Below are positions 23,160 through 32,685 of a stretch of 64,000 nucleotides of DNA, piece by piece. The stretch covers positions 1 through 64,000 of the IMG/VR virus record IMGVR_UViG_3300042473_001265; one strand, given 5' to 3'. This DNA is from a virus. The notes under the pieces are model-generated. The model was not told the DNA's origin. It saw nothing but the letters and a program-made list of their open reading frames with translations, and made no database searches. Every line of letters starts with the position of its first letter. Position 1 is the stretch's first letter. The translations under genes and the position numbers were made by a program.

Positions 23160-23702
23160 ATGCGTGAACAAATTGACCTAATAGAAGCCAGCACTAGACC
23201 GGCCAAGCTGGAAACTACTCCCTTGCCCTACGGCGAAAAAGATCTGATGCCTGTGTTGAGTGCAGACAGCATCAACTATCATTACGGGCATCTGGCCAAA
23301 GGCTATGCCAAACGCTACAACGCTGGCGAAGGCAATGCAGATTTCAATCGTGCTGGCAGTTTTCTACACAACAAGTTTTTCCCTCAGCTTAGGGCTCCCA
23401 AAGGCGCCAATCGTCCCCGCGGTGCAGTACTTGCACTGATAGAAGAAAAGTTCAAAACATACGAAGATTTTAAAGCGGCTGTGAAAGAAGCCGCAATGAA
23501 AATCCAAGGATCAGGTTGGGTATATTTGAGCACCAGCGGCGAAATCAAAACAATTGCCAACCATGCAGTTCGTACAGATATATGCGTACTTATTGATTGG
23601 TGGGAACATGTGTGGGCTACTGATTACCAGTGGGACAAAGAAGCATACCTTGACAACATCTGGAAAATTATCAACTGGGACGTTTGTAACGAAAGACTAT
23701 AA
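23160..23702 (+). CDS. Fe/Mn-type superoxide dismutase-like, with capsid-targeting-like N-terminus
   Basis: 180 residues. Candidate metal ligands are H41 ([11 protein letters not shown]), H70 (GSFLHNKFF), D146 and H150 (DWWEH), in the order and spacing of Fe/Mn superoxide dismutases. GSGWVYL also matches. The N-terminal extension [13 protein letters not shown] fits the L-x-E prohead-protease site and the 9-residue pattern of four other late proteins here, so it may be packaged. Coupled by 1-base overlap to the IscA-like gene. Converts superoxide to peroxide and oxygen if active. Confidence 0.8.
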   Translation: MREQIDLIEASTRPAKLETTPLPYGEKDLMPVLSADSINYHYGHLAKGYAKRYNAGEGNADFNRAGSFLHNKFFPQLRAPKGANRPRGAVLALIEEKFKTYEDFKAAVKEAAMKIQGSGWVYLSTSGEIKTIANHAVRTDICVLIDWWEHVWATDYQWDKEAYLDNIWKIINWDVCNERL

Positions 23703-24025
23703 TGATATTAGAAGATACAGCAATAGCAAAACTCAAAGACTTGATTGCGGAAGAACGCAATCCCAACCTCAAACTACGAGTGTTTGTGCAAGGCGGCGGC
23801 TGTTCAGGAATGAGCTACGGGTTCACAATGGATGAAGAGCAAAACGATGATGATTTTGACTTTGAATATGACTCAATACAGGTGTTGGTAGACAGCATCA
23901 GCTATCAATACTTGGAAAAGGCCAGCATACGCTACGAAGAAGGCCCAATGGGCGCCAGTTTTTCTATCAACAATCCCGACGCAGTATCTACCTGCGGTTG
24001 CGGCAGCAGTTTTAGTCCAGGCTAA
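23702..24025 (+). CDS. A-type iron-sulfur carrier (IscA/ErpA-like)
   Basis: 107 residues. C34 in [12 protein letters not shown] and C98-G-C100 in STCGCGSSF are the three conserved cysteines of the HesB/IscA family, which holds and delivers Fe-S clusters. Coupled directly to the superoxide dismutase gene and near the radical SAM gene, an obvious cluster recipient. Such carriers are a known auxiliary gene of marine phages. Confidence 0.9.
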   Translation: MILEDTAIAKLKDLIAEERNPNLKLRVFVQGGGCSGMSYGFTMDEEQNDDDFDFEYDSIQVLVDSISYQYLEKASIRYEEGPMGASFSINNPDAVSTCGCGSSFSPG

Positions 24026-24051
24026 CACAAACCCACGAGCGTGAGTAATCT

Positions 24052-24059
24052 GGTAAATA
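24052..24059 (+). promoter_or_regulatory. T4-like late promoter GGTAAATA for the fibre locus
   Basis: Predicted start about 24065, 14-base leader carrying AGAGGA before ATG 24079. Confidence 0.7.
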
Positions 24060-24078
24060 CAATACCAGAGGATTCTAA

Positions 24079-26136
24079 ATGGCTCAATTAATTATCAATG
24101 TAGGCGCTACTCCCAATGACGGGTTGGGCGATCCTATACGCACTGCATTTATCAAAACCAACACTAATTTTAGTGAGCTTTTTGCTAGATCGCAACCCAC
24201 TGCGCCCACCACATTGGTAGGTGCTGTTGGTGACCTAGCAGGCATGACGGCGTACGATCAAGAATACTTTTATTACTGTTTTGAAAACTACGACGGTTCC
24301 AGCATAATTTGGAGAGAAGTTCCAAATGCAGCAGTGGCCAATGTAGCTGTGCTGTCTGCCACGGGAAACATAACCAGCAACTCATTTTTTATTGGCAATG
24401 GCAGTTTGTTAACTGGCGTCGTTGCATCTGCGCCTGTGGCCTTGATCAATGGCACCACAAACATAACCACAGCCGGCAGTGGCAACGCCAACATTTCTGT
24501 TGCAGGCACCGGCAATGTAGCAGTGTTTACCACAGCAGGCGTCAACGTCACCGGCATTGTGTCGGCCAGTGGTAACATTGTTGCGGCAGCTTTTTCGGGG
24601 CCCGGCACTGGTCTAACAGGAACTGCGGCATCGTTGACTGTGGGCAATGCAACCACAGCAGTCACAGCCACCACAGCAGCCACAGTGACCACAGCAGCTC
24701 AGGCCAATATCACTTCAGTTGGTGCGCTGACCAGTCTAAGTGTTGTGGGAAATACCATAACTGGCAATCTCATAGCACTGAGTGCAATATCTGCCACAGG
24801 ATCAGTCAGTGCCGCTGGCAATGTCTCGGGTAATTTTATCATCGGCGACGGCGGATTCTTAAGCAATGTCACTGTGGTCAGCAATGTGGCTGTGACACAA
24901 ATTCAAAACGGCACAACCCTTTTAAAAATTCCCGTATCTGCTGGCAACATTGTCATGGACGTTGACGGCACTGCAAACTTGATGATAGTCAACCCAGCTG
25001 GATTAGAACTAACCGGCAATGCCAACATCACAGGAAATGTGAATTCAGCAAACGCTTATCTAACAGGACGATTTATAGCAGCTGGCAATGTCACAGGCGG
25101 CAATATCACCACTGGTGGACTGCTGGTATCCACTGCAAATGTGCAAGGTACCAATGTCAATGCTGGACAACAAATGTCGGCTGTTGGCAACATCACCGGC
25201 GGCAATGTGCTGACTGGTGGATTAATCAGTGCCACTGGAAATGTCAGAGGCGGTAACATTTTTACATATGGCAATATAACTGGCACCAATTTAACCACTG
25301 GCAACAGTGTTATTAATAGTGAAATCAGCACATCTGGAAATGTGACTGGTGCTAATTTGGTCACTGGTGGCGTTGCTTCTGTTACAGGCAATGTGCGCGG
25401 CGGCAACATAGTGGCAGTGGGAATCTTCAGTGGACCTGCTGCCAGCATCACTGGCAATGTTGACAGTGGCAATGTCAATGCTGGCGTAGTATCTGCCACT
25501 GGAAATGTCAATGCTGCCAACATCTACTTGTCAGGAAGATTCTTAGCAGTTGGCAATGTCACAGGCGGCAACATTACATCCGCTGGCCAGATTGTTACCA
25601 CCGGCAATGTGCAAGGCGGCAATGTCAATTCAACTGCTGCTATATATGCCACTGGCAATGTAGCAGGCGGCAACATTACAACTCCTGGTATCATTGCTGG
25701 CGCAAGTGTCAGTGTCAGTGGTACAGTAACTGGTACATCGTTTGTTGGTGTTGCAACTTCCGCACAATACGCTGATCTAGCAGAAAATTATCTAGCTGAT
25801 GCTGCGTATGCTCCTGGTACTGTGGTTGAATTTGGCGGCACAGCAGAAGTTACCATCGCATCAGATGAAACCCGGCGCATAGCTGGGGTTGTGTCTACCC
25901 ATCCAGCACATTTGATGAACAGTCATTTGACTGGCGAACATGTGGTAGCAGTGGCACTGATCGGCCGTGTGCCAGTTCGAGTACGCGGCACCGTCCGCAA
26001 AGGTGACATGTTGGTGAGTGCTGGTGACGGCTATGCTAGACCAAAACAAGATCCCATTACAGGCACCATCATTGGCAAGGCCCTGGAGGAATCTGTGGGC
26101 GATAACATTATTGAAGTTGTTGTAGGAAGACTATAA
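24079..26136 (+). CDS. Tail fibre protein with repeat shaft and conserved C-terminal domain
   Basis: 685 residues. N-terminus MAQLIINVGATPNDGLGDPI..AF.KTNTNF shared with the minus-strand fibre at 2210. Residues about 95-560 are Gly/Asn/Ser-rich repeats with a 17-residue period (TGNVTGGNITTGGLLVS type). The last 150 residues (ADLAENYLADAAYAPGTVV through GRVPVRVRGTVRKGDMLV) form a globular domain seen at the C-terminus of many marine phage fibres and similar to peptidase-G2-type autoprocessing domains; self-cleavage is possible but not shown. Next gene starts immediately. Confidence 0.85.
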   Translation: MAQLIINVGATPNDGLGDPIRTAFIKTNTNFSELFARSQPTAPTTLVGAVGDLAGMTAYDQEYFYYCFENYDGSSIIWREVPNAAVANVAVLSATGNITSNSFFIGNGSLLTGVVASAPVALINGTTNITTAGSGNANISVAGTGNVAVFTTAGVNVTGIVSASGNIVAAAFSGPGTGLTGTAASLTVGNATTAVTATTAATVTTAAQANITSVGALTSLSVVGNTITGNLIALSAISATGSVSAAGNVSGNFIIGDGGFLSNVTVVSNVAVTQIQNGTTLLKIPVSAGNIVMDVDGTANLMIVNPAGLELTGNANITGNVNSANAYLTGRFIAAGNVTGGNITTGGLLVSTANVQGTNVNAGQQMSAVGNITGGNVLTGGLISATGNVRGGNIFTYGNITGTNLTTGNSVINSEISTSGNVTGANLVTGGVASVTGNVRGGNIVAVGIFSGPAASITGNVDSGNVNAGVVSATGNVNAANIYLSGRFLAVGNVTGGNITSAGQIVTTGNVQGGNVNSTAAIYATGNVAGGNITTPGIIAGASVSVSGTVTGTSFVGVATSAQYADLAENYLADAAYAPGTVVEFGGTAEVTIASDETRRIAGVVSTHPAHLMNSHLTGEHVVAVALIGRVPVRVRGTVRKGDMLVSAGDGYARPKQDPITGTIIGKALEESVGDNIIEVVVGRL
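25021..25740 (+). repeat. Degenerate 51-bp (17-residue) repeats in the fibre shaft
   Basis: Roughly a dozen units of the protein pattern [TS]GN[VI].GGN[IV].[TS].G.[IL][SV]A. Similar units occur at 1-2210 and 28872-29921. Repeats are in-frame and diverged, so they are structural units of the fibre rather than a CRISPR array. Confidence 0.75.
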
Positions 26137-28827
26137 ATGGCACAACCGGTTTGGCTTACTCCTGCTGGTAATTTAGGAACATACCCCGAAGGTGTGTTTT
26201 TTCAGTTTCCGTTGCTGGCCGAAGAGCCAGAGTTGGGTACTCCTGTACTGTATCAGGTCATTGCAGGTGAACTGCCCAATGGTGTGCAAGTTGCTGCCAA
26301 TGGACTGATTGTTGGTATACCAAAAGCCATTGCCAATGTGCAGGGTGTTCCATCAGAAGTTGCCCGTGATGTCACTAGTAGATTTGCTGTGCGAGCATAC
26401 ACCACAACAACCATTGGAAATGTCACCGTAATCAATCGGTTGGCAGATAGAACATTTAGTATCACTGTTGCTGGACAAGATGCTCCGGAATTTGTTACAC
26501 CATCAGGCACCATTGCCACAGTGTTTGACGGAACCCTAATAACAGATTTACAAATTCAATATGTGGATTCGGACGCTACTGATATTACAATTGTAAAATT
26601 GGCAGCAGGCACATTGCCGCCGGGCACTAGCATTTCATTGACTGGCCTGATCACAGGCTTTGTTCAACCAGTGGCACCAAACTCAGCAACAGCTGGATTC
26701 AGCAGAGACGGTCAGGGATTTTCACAATTTCCGTTTGATTTCCCCACACAGAGCAACAATGCAACCTACGAGTTTGTGCTTGAGTTGACAGATGGCAAAG
26801 CCAGTGCATTGAGAACATTTAATATTCAAGTGCTGAGTCGTAACAGCCTAACAGCCGACACCACGGACATCACAGCCGACAATACTTTTGTAACAGCAGA
26901 TGGTACACCAATCAGAGTTCCTGTATTGTTGACACTGCCCGGCAGTGTTGGCACTGTTCGCAGTGACAATTATTTTGCATTCAAATTCAATGCAGTACAG
27001 GCCGACGGATATCCAATTGTTTATGTGTCAGATAGTGCGGTAGAATTAGCATCAATTGGATTGGAGTTGGATCCTGGAACTGGGTGGTTGTACGGTTATA
27101 TTCCCAGCCAAGGCCTGCAAGAAAACATATATGATTTTCAAGTTCGAGTATACCAAGCCGGAGAACCTGATGTCAGCAGTGTCTGGTCAGATTTTTCTTT
27201 AACTGTACAAGGGCCTATAGATACAGAAATAACTTGGCTCACTCCGGCATCCCCTGCAGATCGGGCCTTGGTGCCAAGTCCATTGGGTACCATTGTCAAC
27301 GGTTCTACCAGCATATTGTATGTGCAAGCAGTAAATGCTTCAGGAATTGTGTTGGAATACCAGTTGAAATCAGGCAGCAACAGCAGTTTACCACAAGGGT
27401 TGACGCTGTTGCCGTCGGGTAATATTGCTGGGCGATGCAGTTTTAACACATTTGCACTGGATGGCGGAGCCACAGTATTTGATGTGGCCAGCAACAATCA
27501 AGGCGTAAGTTCACCAACTACCTTTGATCTTACATTTGTATTCACAGTGGAAGCCTTCAGCACCAACACTCAGGTCAGAGTTGACAAAGTATTTTCAATC
27601 CGAGTTGATAGACAGTACAACCAGCCTTATGAGAATCTGTATATTCAAGCAATGCCTCCGCAGAATGACCGAGACTTGGTCAACAGTCTGTTGCAAGATT
27701 CAACCATCATTGCGCCTACTTTGTTATATCGCGAGGACGACCCAAATTTTGGTCGTGCAACCCAAGTTGTTTACGATCACGCATTTGGATTAACGGCTGC
27801 TACCTATGCTGATTATGTTTCAAGTTTGTACGAAAACCATTATTGGAAAAATCTAGTATTAGGCAGCATTGAAACAGCACAGGCAACAGATGATGCTGGC
27901 AATGTCATATATGAAGTTGTTTATAGTCGTATCATTGACAATTTGGTCAATGACCGTGGCGAAAGTGTCAGCAAAGAAGTGGTGTTACCATATCCTATCA
28001 ATGCCAATGACAGCACAGAAATTGACACAGTATTTCCAAACAGTTTGATAAACATGCGTAATCAAGTCATTGACACTGTGGGACAAGTCAGTAACTTGCT
28101 ACCACGCTGGATGTTGTCTCCGCAGGCCAATGGGCGTGTGTTGGGATTTACTCCGGCCTGGGTGATTGCCTATGTGACACCGGGCAACAGTGGACAGATT
28201 GCCTACAACATCCGTACACAATTTGGACAACAACTAAACTTGGTTGACTTTGAAGTTGACCGATACGAGCTAGATCGAGCATTAACTAAGCATTGGGATC
28301 CGGATACATTTAGCCTGGACATCGCCACCGTCACCGTCGGTGCAGGAACACTGGTTGTAACCTATGGTACAGAACCCACCGCGCCATTTGTTGCTGGTGA
28401 AAATGTAACCATTACTGGTGCAAATTCGTCAACCTATAACGGCAGTTATTATGTGGTGTCATGCACAACCACACAAGTGGTACTGAGAATACCCCAAGGC
28501 AAAACACTTGGCATTTATGTGTCAGGCGGCACTGTAAATTCCAAAGCACATTGGATTCCAACCCCACCAAGTTATACTACTTTTGACCAGACTGGTGTAA
28601 TAGTTTCCTGGGTCAACAGTTTGGGACAAACACTGCCGTGGTACAATAGTAACTTTGGTCAAACAGGCCCAGCTTTTGTGTCCTCGTGGACCACTGCTGC
28701 GCCTGGCACAGAGTTTGATGGCGGCAGCATGCAGTTTATAGCACCAGTAGACATGTACGCAACCACTACCGGCTATACAGACTACGATAAATACCTTGTA
28801 TTTCCCAAACGCAATATTTTAGAGTAA
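26137..28827 (+). CDS. Large virion protein with Ig-like/cadherin-type domains
   Basis: 896 residues, no Cys-rich parts, beta-rich throughout. Begins MAQPVWLTPAGNLGTYPEG. Repeated ...G.LP.G...G.I.G modules (GELPNGVQV..GLIVGIP, GTLPPGTSI..GLITGF, SSLPQGLTL..GNIAGR) are typical of putative Ig (He_PIG) domains. The second half (YLVFPKRNILE end) looks like a separate attachment region. Located between fibre genes with no spacing, so a distal tail or baseplate-fibre protein is likely. Similar giant proteins exist in cyanophages. Confidence 0.75.
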   Translation: MAQPVWLTPAGNLGTYPEGVFFQFPLLAEEPELGTPVLYQVIAGELPNGVQVAANGLIVGIPKAIANVQGVPSEVARDVTSRFAVRAYTTTTIGNVTVINRLADRTFSITVAGQDAPEFVTPSGTIATVFDGTLITDLQIQYVDSDATDITIVKLAAGTLPPGTSISLTGLITGFVQPVAPNSATAGFSRDGQGFSQFPFDFPTQSNNATYEFVLELTDGKASALRTFNIQVLSRNSLTADTTDITADNTFVTADGTPIRVPVLLTLPGSVGTVRSDNYFAFKFNAVQADGYPIVYVSDSAVELASIGLELDPGTGWLYGYIPSQGLQENIYDFQVRVYQAGEPDVSSVWSDFSLTVQGPIDTEITWLTPASPADRALVPSPLGTIVNGSTSILYVQAVNASGIVLEYQLKSGSNSSLPQGLTLLPSGNIAGRCSFNTFALDGGATVFDVASNNQGVSSPTTFDLTFVFTVEAFSTNTQVRVDKVFSIRVDRQYNQPYENLYIQAMPPQNDRDLVNSLLQDSTIIAPTLLYREDDPNFGRATQVVYDHAFGLTAATYADYVSSLYENHYWKNLVLGSIETAQATDDAGNVIYEVVYSRIIDNLVNDRGESVSKEVVLPYPINANDSTEIDTVFPNSLINMRNQVIDTVGQVSNLLPRWMLSPQANGRVLGFTPAWVIAYVTPGNSGQIAYNIRTQFGQQLNLVDFEVDRYELDRALTKHWDPDTFSLDIATVTVGAGTLVVTYGTEPTAPFVAGENVTITGANSSTYNGSYYVVSCTTTQVVLRIPQGKTLGIYVSGGTVNSKAHWIPTPPSYTTFDQTGVIVSWVNSLGQTLPWYNSNFGQTGPAFVSSWTTAAPGTEFDGGSMQFIAPVDMYATTTGYTDYDKYLVFPKRNILE

Positions 28828-28871
28828 AATATGACAAATCATAAAATTAACCCCAATAGGAAGACCACTTA

Positions 28872-29921
28872 ATGGCTACAGTTCCTTACCTTTTTGCAGG
28901 CCAAGTTGGTCCTATACCACTGAGTGAATTAGATGCAAACTTTGCCAGCTGTAAAGCCAGCACTACTTTGGCCAATACCGTGGCGGATGCTGCACAGGCC
29001 AATATTACCAGCGTTGGTATACTATCTTCTCTTAGCGTCACGGGCAATGTCAACGGCGCAAATCTACGAACCGCTGGACAAGTAAGCGCCACAGGAAATG
29101 TCAGTGGCAACACTTTTGTTGGGAATGTAAATTTTGGCGCCGGTATAGTAAGTGGCACTGGAAATATCAGCGGTGGCAATTTATTCATAGCCGGCGACGG
29201 ATTGATCATTGGAGATTTGGTAGTGCAAGGCACCACCACTTCACAAAATTCAAACACAATTACTACAAATGATTTAACTATCACAGTTGGTAACAATCAA
29301 AGCACTGGGTCAGCATTGAACAATGGCGGGTTACTAGTTGGTTCTAGTAACATAGCCAAATGGCAATTTAATAATTTGACCACCAGTTGGCAAAGTAATA
29401 TTGCAATTACTCCCACAGCCAATGGCACACTAAGTTTAGGTGGTACTAGTAACTATTGGGGATCAGCATATATTGCCAATGCTTTTCTTACAGGGGGTAT
29501 TGTTGCAGTGGGCACTGTCACCGGTGGCGGCTTCTCAACTGGAAGTACCGTGGTGGCCACTGGCAATATCACTGGTGGCAATATCCGTACTGGTGGACAA
29601 GTAAGCGCCACAGGAAATGTCAGCGCTGCATCAATCACTGCAACAGGAAGCATTACTGCTGCAAATATTGTCTCAGTGGGGCCAGTTACAGCTTCTGCTT
29701 TCAACGGGTCTGGATCCGGACTAACTGGCATTGCTGCCGGTTTAATTGTGGGCAATTGCGGAAATGCATTGGTTGCAAACAGTGTAAGTGCTGGCGGCTT
29801 TACCATCAATGAGTCTAGTGGAATTTTATATTTCAGCTATAACAACACTACCATTGCTACCTTGGACAGCGCCGGAAACTTCACAGCCAAAGGCAATGTC
29901 ACTGCATTTGGATCAATATAA
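28872..29921 (+). CDS. Tail fibre protein
   Basis: 349 residues; ACTTAATGG context with AGGAAG upstream. N-terminus FAGQVGPIPLSELDANFASC is a fibre-anchoring type. Shaft repeats (SATGNVSGNTFVGNVNFGAG, TGNITGGNIRTGGQV) as in the other fibres, and a short beta-rich end. Overlaps the glycine-rich adhesin by 1 base. Confidence 0.8.
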   Translation: MATVPYLFAGQVGPIPLSELDANFASCKASTTLANTVADAAQANITSVGILSSLSVTGNVNGANLRTAGQVSATGNVSGNTFVGNVNFGAGIVSGTGNISGGNLFIAGDGLIIGDLVVQGTTTSQNSNTITTNDLTITVGNNQSTGSALNNGGLLVGSSNIAKWQFNNLTTSWQSNIAITPTANGTLSLGGTSNYWGSAYIANAFLTGGIVAVGTVTGGGFSTGSTVVATGNITGGNIRTGGQVSATGNVSAASITATGSITAANIVSVGPVTASAFNGSGSGLTGIAAGLIVGNCGNALVANSVSAGGFTINESSGILYFSYNNTTIATLDSAGNFTAKGNVTAFGSI

Positions 29922-30817
29922 TGACGTTGCCTAGTTCGGGCCCTCTCAGTCTCACTGACATCCAAGCCGAGTTTGGAGGATCAGCCCCTGTTGGTCTTGG
30001 CGAGTATTACAAAGGCGGCATCTATGTGCCCAGTAGTAGTTTTGCACCTAATGTGCCCACATCTGGGCCAATATCAATCAGCAACTTTTACGGTGCCCGT
30101 AAACTTTCACTATACACTTTCACTTATACTACCGACATCACAATCACTCTACCACTGACGTTTGCCGGAAACATTGTTGTTACTGATATGCTCGGAGGTG
30201 GTGGCGGAGGTGGCGGAAATGACGCTGCTAGAAATGGCTATCCCGGATCTCCTGGTCGAATTATTGCAGGAAATGTAACCGGTGCTGCAGGAGGAGATAC
30301 TGTGATTATTTCCATTGGTGGCGGAGGTGGAGGAGGCTTAAATGGCGGCGGTCGACCTGGCGGCGGCGGCGGGTCTTCATCTGTTGGTTATAATGGAGGC
30401 GTTGGTGGAAGTTCCGGAGCCGGAGGTAGTTCCGGATCAGGTGGTGGCGGTGGGGGCGCAACAGTGTTACAGGTCAACGGAGTTTCCAAAGCTGTGGCCA
30501 ATGGTGGCGGTGGTGGTGGAGGTGCCGGGGTACAATCTGACGGAAGAGCCAATGGCGTAATTGGCCAGGCTGGCACAGTCAACGGCGGCAACGGCACTAA
30601 CAAATCTGGTGACGGTGGTGGTGGTGGCGGTGGTGGTGGCGGTTATAATGGCGGTCTAGGCGGAGACGTGGTTGCCGGCGATAATGGCGCATATTCTGGG
30701 GAAAACGGTAATAGCTTGGTTCCACTCGGTGGTACACAAATTCCAGGCACAAATGGCGGTGGCGCCAATGGCGGCGCTGGCACTGCTGGGCGCATAACAA
30801 TCAGCTACTACGCTTAA
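29921..30817 (+). CDS. Glycine-rich receptor-binding adhesin
   Basis: 298 residues. N-terminus TLPSSGPLSLTDIQAEFGG, then EYYKGG..., then PTSGPISISNFYGARK is a fibre-tip attachment pattern. Residues about 85-290 contain at least eight poly-Gly stretches separated by short variable loops, the layout of T4-family gp38-type adhesins, where the loops set receptor specificity and Gly runs form a polyglycine-II sandwich. It is placed directly behind a fibre, as gp38 is behind gp37. High potential for host-range variation. Confidence 0.8.
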   Translation: MTLPSSGPLSLTDIQAEFGGSAPVGLGEYYKGGIYVPSSSFAPNVPTSGPISISNFYGARKLSLYTFTYTTDITITLPLTFAGNIVVTDMLGGGGGGGGNDAARNGYPGSPGRIIAGNVTGAAGGDTVIISIGGGGGGGLNGGGRPGGGGGSSSVGYNGGVGGSSGAGGSSGSGGGGGGATVLQVNGVSKAVANGGGGGGGAGVQSDGRANGVIGQAGTVNGGNGTNKSGDGGGGGGGGGGYNGGLGGDVVAGDNGAYSGENGNSLVPLGGTQIPGTNGGGANGGAGTAGRITISYYA

Positions 30818-30849
30818 AATTCAGTATTTTTTAAGCAGAATACAGTTTT

Positions 30850-30857
30850 GATAAATA
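30850..30857 (+). promoter_or_regulatory. T4-like late promoter GATAAATA
   Basis: Predicted start about 30863; 19-base leader with TTAGGACA before ATG 30882. Confidence 0.7.
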
Positions 30858-30881
30858 TTTAAAGATAACTTAGGACATATT

Positions 30882-31790
30882 ATGACCAGTGCAATTAACC
30901 CAAACAACATCGACGGCGCTTACCCAGTTGCCGGGCAAGATAACAATTCGCAAGGTTTTCGTGATAACTTCACAAATACCAAAACCAATTTCCAGTATGC
31001 TGCTGATGAAATCAACGACCTGCAAAGCAAAGTTGTGTTAAAAGCAGCACTCACAGGAACTGTGCTGGACAACAACATGAACGGATCCTTGTTGAGCAAT
31101 GCTCAGATACAAGATTTTTCCCAAACACGGGCAGCGTTGGGAACACTCACCGGTTCAGTTGGCGTCAACTATGCCAACGGACACTATCAAACTGTGACAA
31201 CTGGTGGCAGCATCAGTTTGGCATTCAGTAATTTTTCAGCAGCAGGCACACTGAGCTTTGTGATTGTGCGAGTTACTGTGTCCAGTACAGCACACACTCT
31301 AACATTACCAGCAGCAGTGGGCACAGGATCTTCTGCTGCCAGCGTTTCAGGTATCCAAGGTATTGCAAGCAATGTCATTACTTTTACCGAAACAGGCACA
31401 TACGAATTCCAATTCCATACTGAAGATGGCGGTTCAACTGTTTACCTAAGTGAACTGACTCGTCCACGCAATAGATTCGTCAATCCATTGTTTGTGTCGT
31501 CCAGTGAAGATTTAGCTGCATCGGCCGCGGCCAGTTTGACCCTTGCCACCAGCTATTTTACAACCAGTGCTGCTGAAACAGCCACACTGGCCGCTGGCGT
31601 TGATGGACAGATCAAAACTTTTGCCATGGTTGCTGACGGTGGCGACATGGTGATCACAGTGACCAATGCTGGATGGAAAACATCTGGCACTGGAACAATT
31701 ACCTTTTCTGCAATTGGCCAAGCATGTACCTTACAGTACATTGCCAGCAAATGGTTCTGCACCGGAAACAACGGCCCTGTATTTGCTTAA
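30882..31790 (+). CDS. Virion fibre/tail protein
   Basis: 302 residues. INPNNIDGAYPVAGQDNNSQ followed by GFRDNFTNTKTNFQYA is a widespread N-terminus of marine T4-like virion proteins. The rest is Ser/Thr/Ala-rich beta structure. Own late promoter. Last gene of the fibre locus; the next unit starts with an early-type promoter. Confidence 0.75.
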   Translation: MTSAINPNNIDGAYPVAGQDNNSQGFRDNFTNTKTNFQYAADEINDLQSKVVLKAALTGTVLDNNMNGSLLSNAQIQDFSQTRAALGTLTGSVGVNYANGHYQTVTTGGSISLAFSNFSAAGTLSFVIVRVTVSSTAHTLTLPAAVGTGSSAASVSGIQGIASNVITFTETGTYEFQFHTEDGGSTVYLSELTRPRNRFVNPLFVSSSEDLAASAAASLTLATSYFTTSAAETATLAAGVDGQIKTFAMVADGGDMVITVTNAGWKTSGTGTITFSAIGQACTLQYIASKWFCTGNNGPVFA

Positions 31791-31799
31791 CCAAACAGG

Positions 31800-31828
31800 T
31801 TGACTTTACGGTTAACCTGCTGTATAAT
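31800..31828 (+). promoter_or_regulatory. Early promoter (TTGACT-N17-TATAAT), leaderless geometry
   Basis: -35 31800-31805, -10 31823-31828; predicted start 31835 equals the ATG. CAGGTT (31795-31800) and AACCTG in the spacer form an inverted repeat over the -35, possibly an operator. Confidence 0.75.
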
Positions 31829-31834
31829 TAATGC

Positions 31835-32077
31835 ATGGAACATCCGTTGGTAGGCAGTGTAGACTCGTTGACCATTGACGAGCTAGGCTCAAAAATATCA
31901 GAACTCAATAAGAAAATGGGCATTGCTCGACGATTGGGCAATAACGATCTTTGCCGTCAGATTCAAATGGCCATTGAAACACATCAAAACAAGTATGCAG
32001 AAAAAGCTGCTGCACTCTTTAACAAATCTCAAGACGGCAAAGATACAAACTTTGACCAAATAATAGACATATCATGA
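31835..32077 (+). CDS. Small helical phage protein
   Basis: 80 residues. LTIDELGSKISELNKKMGIARRLGNN is a helical segment I recall from conserved small proteins of cyanophages. Unknown role. Leaderless start predicted; 4-base overlap with the next gene. Confidence 0.6.
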   Translation: MEHPLVGSVDSLTIDELGSKISELNKKMGIARRLGNNDLCRQIQMAIETHQNKYAEKAAALFNKSQDGKDTNFDQIIDIS

Positions 32078-32685
32078 ATGTAAGATTACAATACGAAGTT
32101 GACTTTACCGCTGGCTTTTTCTTCAATGACATGTTGAGGATGAATAACTACAAGATCCGTTTATGGATGATGACTGCTACCACAGATAGCGAAAGTCATA
32201 ATATCGCATTTGATCGTATCAAATACTTTATTGGACAGTCGTTGGATTCTGGTGTGTTTATCAACAAAGACAATCAAGAACAATGTAAACTGCTGGCCAC
32301 GGCCGGTGTTAAGATCATCACACTGCCCGATGAACCAGTTGACCAGCTGGTTGGCATTATGTTATACTGTAAACTAAATGCAATCTGCGAAGATAGAATG
32401 ATCATTGGTGAAGTAGAAGTACGCAGTGAGCTGGGCGGCGAAGTTACTTACATGCATGGCGAGGACGAACCCATTGGACCATACGATCAAGCTGGTTGGT
32501 GGAACGATGCTAATTTGATTCATTACCATAGTAAAATAACAGAAACTGAAAACATTGTAAGCCTCAGCACCATTGCATCTTGGAGAGAATTAGATCTGCA
32601 TTGGCCCGAAGACGAAATTGACAATTCTCAGAACACCGGCAACACCATAGTGTTTGGTAATTTTGGTAAAGATAACACAAACTGA
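32074..32685 (+). CDS. Conserved phage protein of unknown function
   Basis: 203 residues. Pattern VDFTAGFFFNDMLRMNNYKI..WMMTATTDSE..NIAFDRIKYFI suggests an alpha/beta enzyme-like core; acidic C-terminus. Not assigned. Lies between a small early protein and the DnaE-like fragment and is coupled to both. Confidence 0.6.
   Translation: MNVRLQYEVDFTAGFFFNDMLRMNNYKIRLWMMTATTDSESHNIAFDRIKYFIGQSLDSGVFINKDNQEQCKLLATAGVKIITLPDEPVDQLVGIMLYCKLNAICEDRMIIGEVEVRSELGGEVTYMHGEDEPIGPYDQAGWWNDANLIHYHSKITETENIVSLSTIASWRELDLHWPEDEIDNSQNTGNTIVFGNFGKDNTN

Noticed and set aside
24288-25523. Minus-strand frames inside the fibre gene at 24079
   Set aside because: Same repeat artefact: the antisense of GGN/TGN codons gives Pro/Val-rich frames without start signals.
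25021-25740. CRISPR-like periodic repeats of about 51 bases
   Set aside because: Repeats are diverged, in-frame, with no unique spacers and no cas genes; they encode the fibre shaft.
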